From Glycomyces terrestris (GTDB lineage: Bacteria > Actinomycetota > Actinomycetes > Mycobacteriales > Micromonosporaceae): 64,000 bases of DNA. Each line of letters starts with the position of its first letter. Positions within the stretch are counted from its first letter, which is position 1. The position numbers were made by a program, and so were the translations under genes. The notes under the pieces were generated by a model, which worked only from the letters and a program-made list of their open reading frames with translations, ran no database searches and was not told the origin of the DNA. This document shows positions 63,580 to 64,000 of this stretch, piece after piece. The DNA lies in assembly GCF_003933745.1 (NCBI RefSeq), contig NZ_RSEB01000003.1, forward strand, positions 186,001 to 250,000. Reading direction: 5' to 3'.

Positions 63580-63611
63580 GGGCGGCCGGTCCCCGCGGGG
63601 ACCGGCCGCCC
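63580..63611. terminator. 15-bp-arm hairpin terminator
   Basis: 15-nt perfect arms (63580-63594, 63597-63611) with a 2-nt loop, about 43 nt beyond the stop codon of the right-edge minus-strand gene. Confidence 0.75.
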
Positions 63612-63653
63612 GTCTGTCACCACCACCAGATGCGCAAGGATCTGGCGACGGTG

Positions 63654-64000
63654 TTAGCCGATGAGGCCGTTGGAGTCGTCGACCTGGGTGACGTCGTCCA
63701 GGTTGCACTTGGCCGAGTTGCCGAGCACGCCGTTGCCGTAGCCGCCGATGCCGCCCATGGCGTCGACGCAGCGGAAGTCGACGTGCACGAGCGGGGCGCC
63801 GTAGGAGGCGACCAGGGCCGACTGCTTGTCGTGGAAGACCGCGTCACCGTAGGCGCTGCCGAAGTCGTCGGCGTCGTTGCCCCCGTCGCCGTCCTCGTGG
63901 TCCATGTTGCCCTCGGTGCCCATGCCCCACTTGAGGCCGGCCTCGGAGGTCACGGCGTTCAGGATCGTGCCGGCGTCCTGGGTGACGGGCGCGAGCGCGT
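63654..64000 (-). CDS. Partial secreted-type protein, possibly rodlin-like (runs off the window)
   Basis: The frame continues past the right edge, so the N-terminus is not seen. The visible 115 residues are rich in Gly, Asp and Asn with only two cysteines (DFRCVDAMGG and SAKCNLDD). The segment FGSAYGDAVFHDKQSALVAS recalls, from memory, the AFGN...THGKMSPQLALV part of Streptomyces rodlins, which organise the chaplin layer on spores and hyphae. That is a weak resemblance; a generic secreted hypothetical protein is the alternative. GTG 63953 is only an internal start candidate. Confidence 0.4.
   Translation of the reverse strand, partial: ALAPVTQDAGTILNAVTSEAGLKWGMGTEGNMDHEDGDGGNDADDFGSAYGDAVFHDKQSALVASYGAPLVHVDFRCVDAMGGIGGYGNGVLGNSAKCNLDDVTQVDDSNGLIG

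Overview
The window is a very GC-rich chromosome segment of an actinomycete (Actinomycetota). The evidence is GroEL with a His-rich tail, CIRCE elements, a BldM-type orphan regulator beside groES-groEL, a FmdB/5-FCL/galU/moeA/rimJ block like that of mycobacteria, and a menaquinone/NADH dehydrogenase block arranged as in streptomycetes. BldM and a possible rodlin-like protein suggest a filamentous relative of Streptomyces/Glycomycetales, but the genus cannot be fixed from the sequence. I see no phage, IS element, CRISPR array or rRNA. There is one tRNA gene, tRNA-Thr(UGU).

Layout. 0-9 kb: a tiny all-acidic protein, DUF5319, an amidase, bldM, an ABC-class ATPase, groEL/groES with two CIRCE operators, a THUMP-like methyltransferase, a RidA-like protein and the remains of a HicAB module. 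9.3-12.2 kb: purE-purK, then a leaderless XRE regulator divergent from map across three phased operators. 12.2-18.3 kb: GNAT (RimJ-like), MoeA/Glp, GalU and a membrane GGDEF protein on the minus strand, facing 5-FCL and a Ruc-like zinc-ribbon gene that has its own CIRCE-like operator. 18.4-26.8 kb: a four-gene mini complex I (nuoA2-B2-C2-H2), an ECF-type sigma factor with its membrane partner, 2-oxoglutarate:ferredoxin oxidoreductase (korAB), and an IclR regulator. 27.3-30.2 kb: an MFS carrier, a polyprenyl diphosphate synthase and a Uma2 protein.

30.3-47.1 kb is one tightly overlapping minus-strand operon, menJ followed by nuoA to nuoN (15 genes). Its promoter region carries a perfect Rex-type (NADH/NAD+) operator. 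The only loose joint is nuoC/nuoD, where a second copy of the nuoC tail is embedded. 47.5-49.7 kb: WrbA, MarR and a class III dioxygenase, each with operator-like palindromes. 49.8-53.6 kb: menG behind a structured leader, then an amidohydrolase and adenosine deaminase. 53.6-59.6 kb: DUF4272, a cytoplasmic Ser/Thr kinase coupled to a helix-hairpin-helix membrane protein, and a convergent UPF1-like helicase with a nuclease-fold tail. 59.7-64 kb: two lipoproteins, an orphan N6 adenine methyltransferase, tRNA-Thr and a partial secreted protein.

Pathway logic: polyprenyl synthase (side chain), MenG (ring methylation) and MenJ (side-chain reduction) make menaquinone, which complex I reduces. KorAB makes reduced ferredoxin and lies next to an electron-input-free mini-Nuo set. 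A recurrent theme is leaderless transcription: at least twelve genes have a TANNNT box ending 6 or 7 nt before the start codon.
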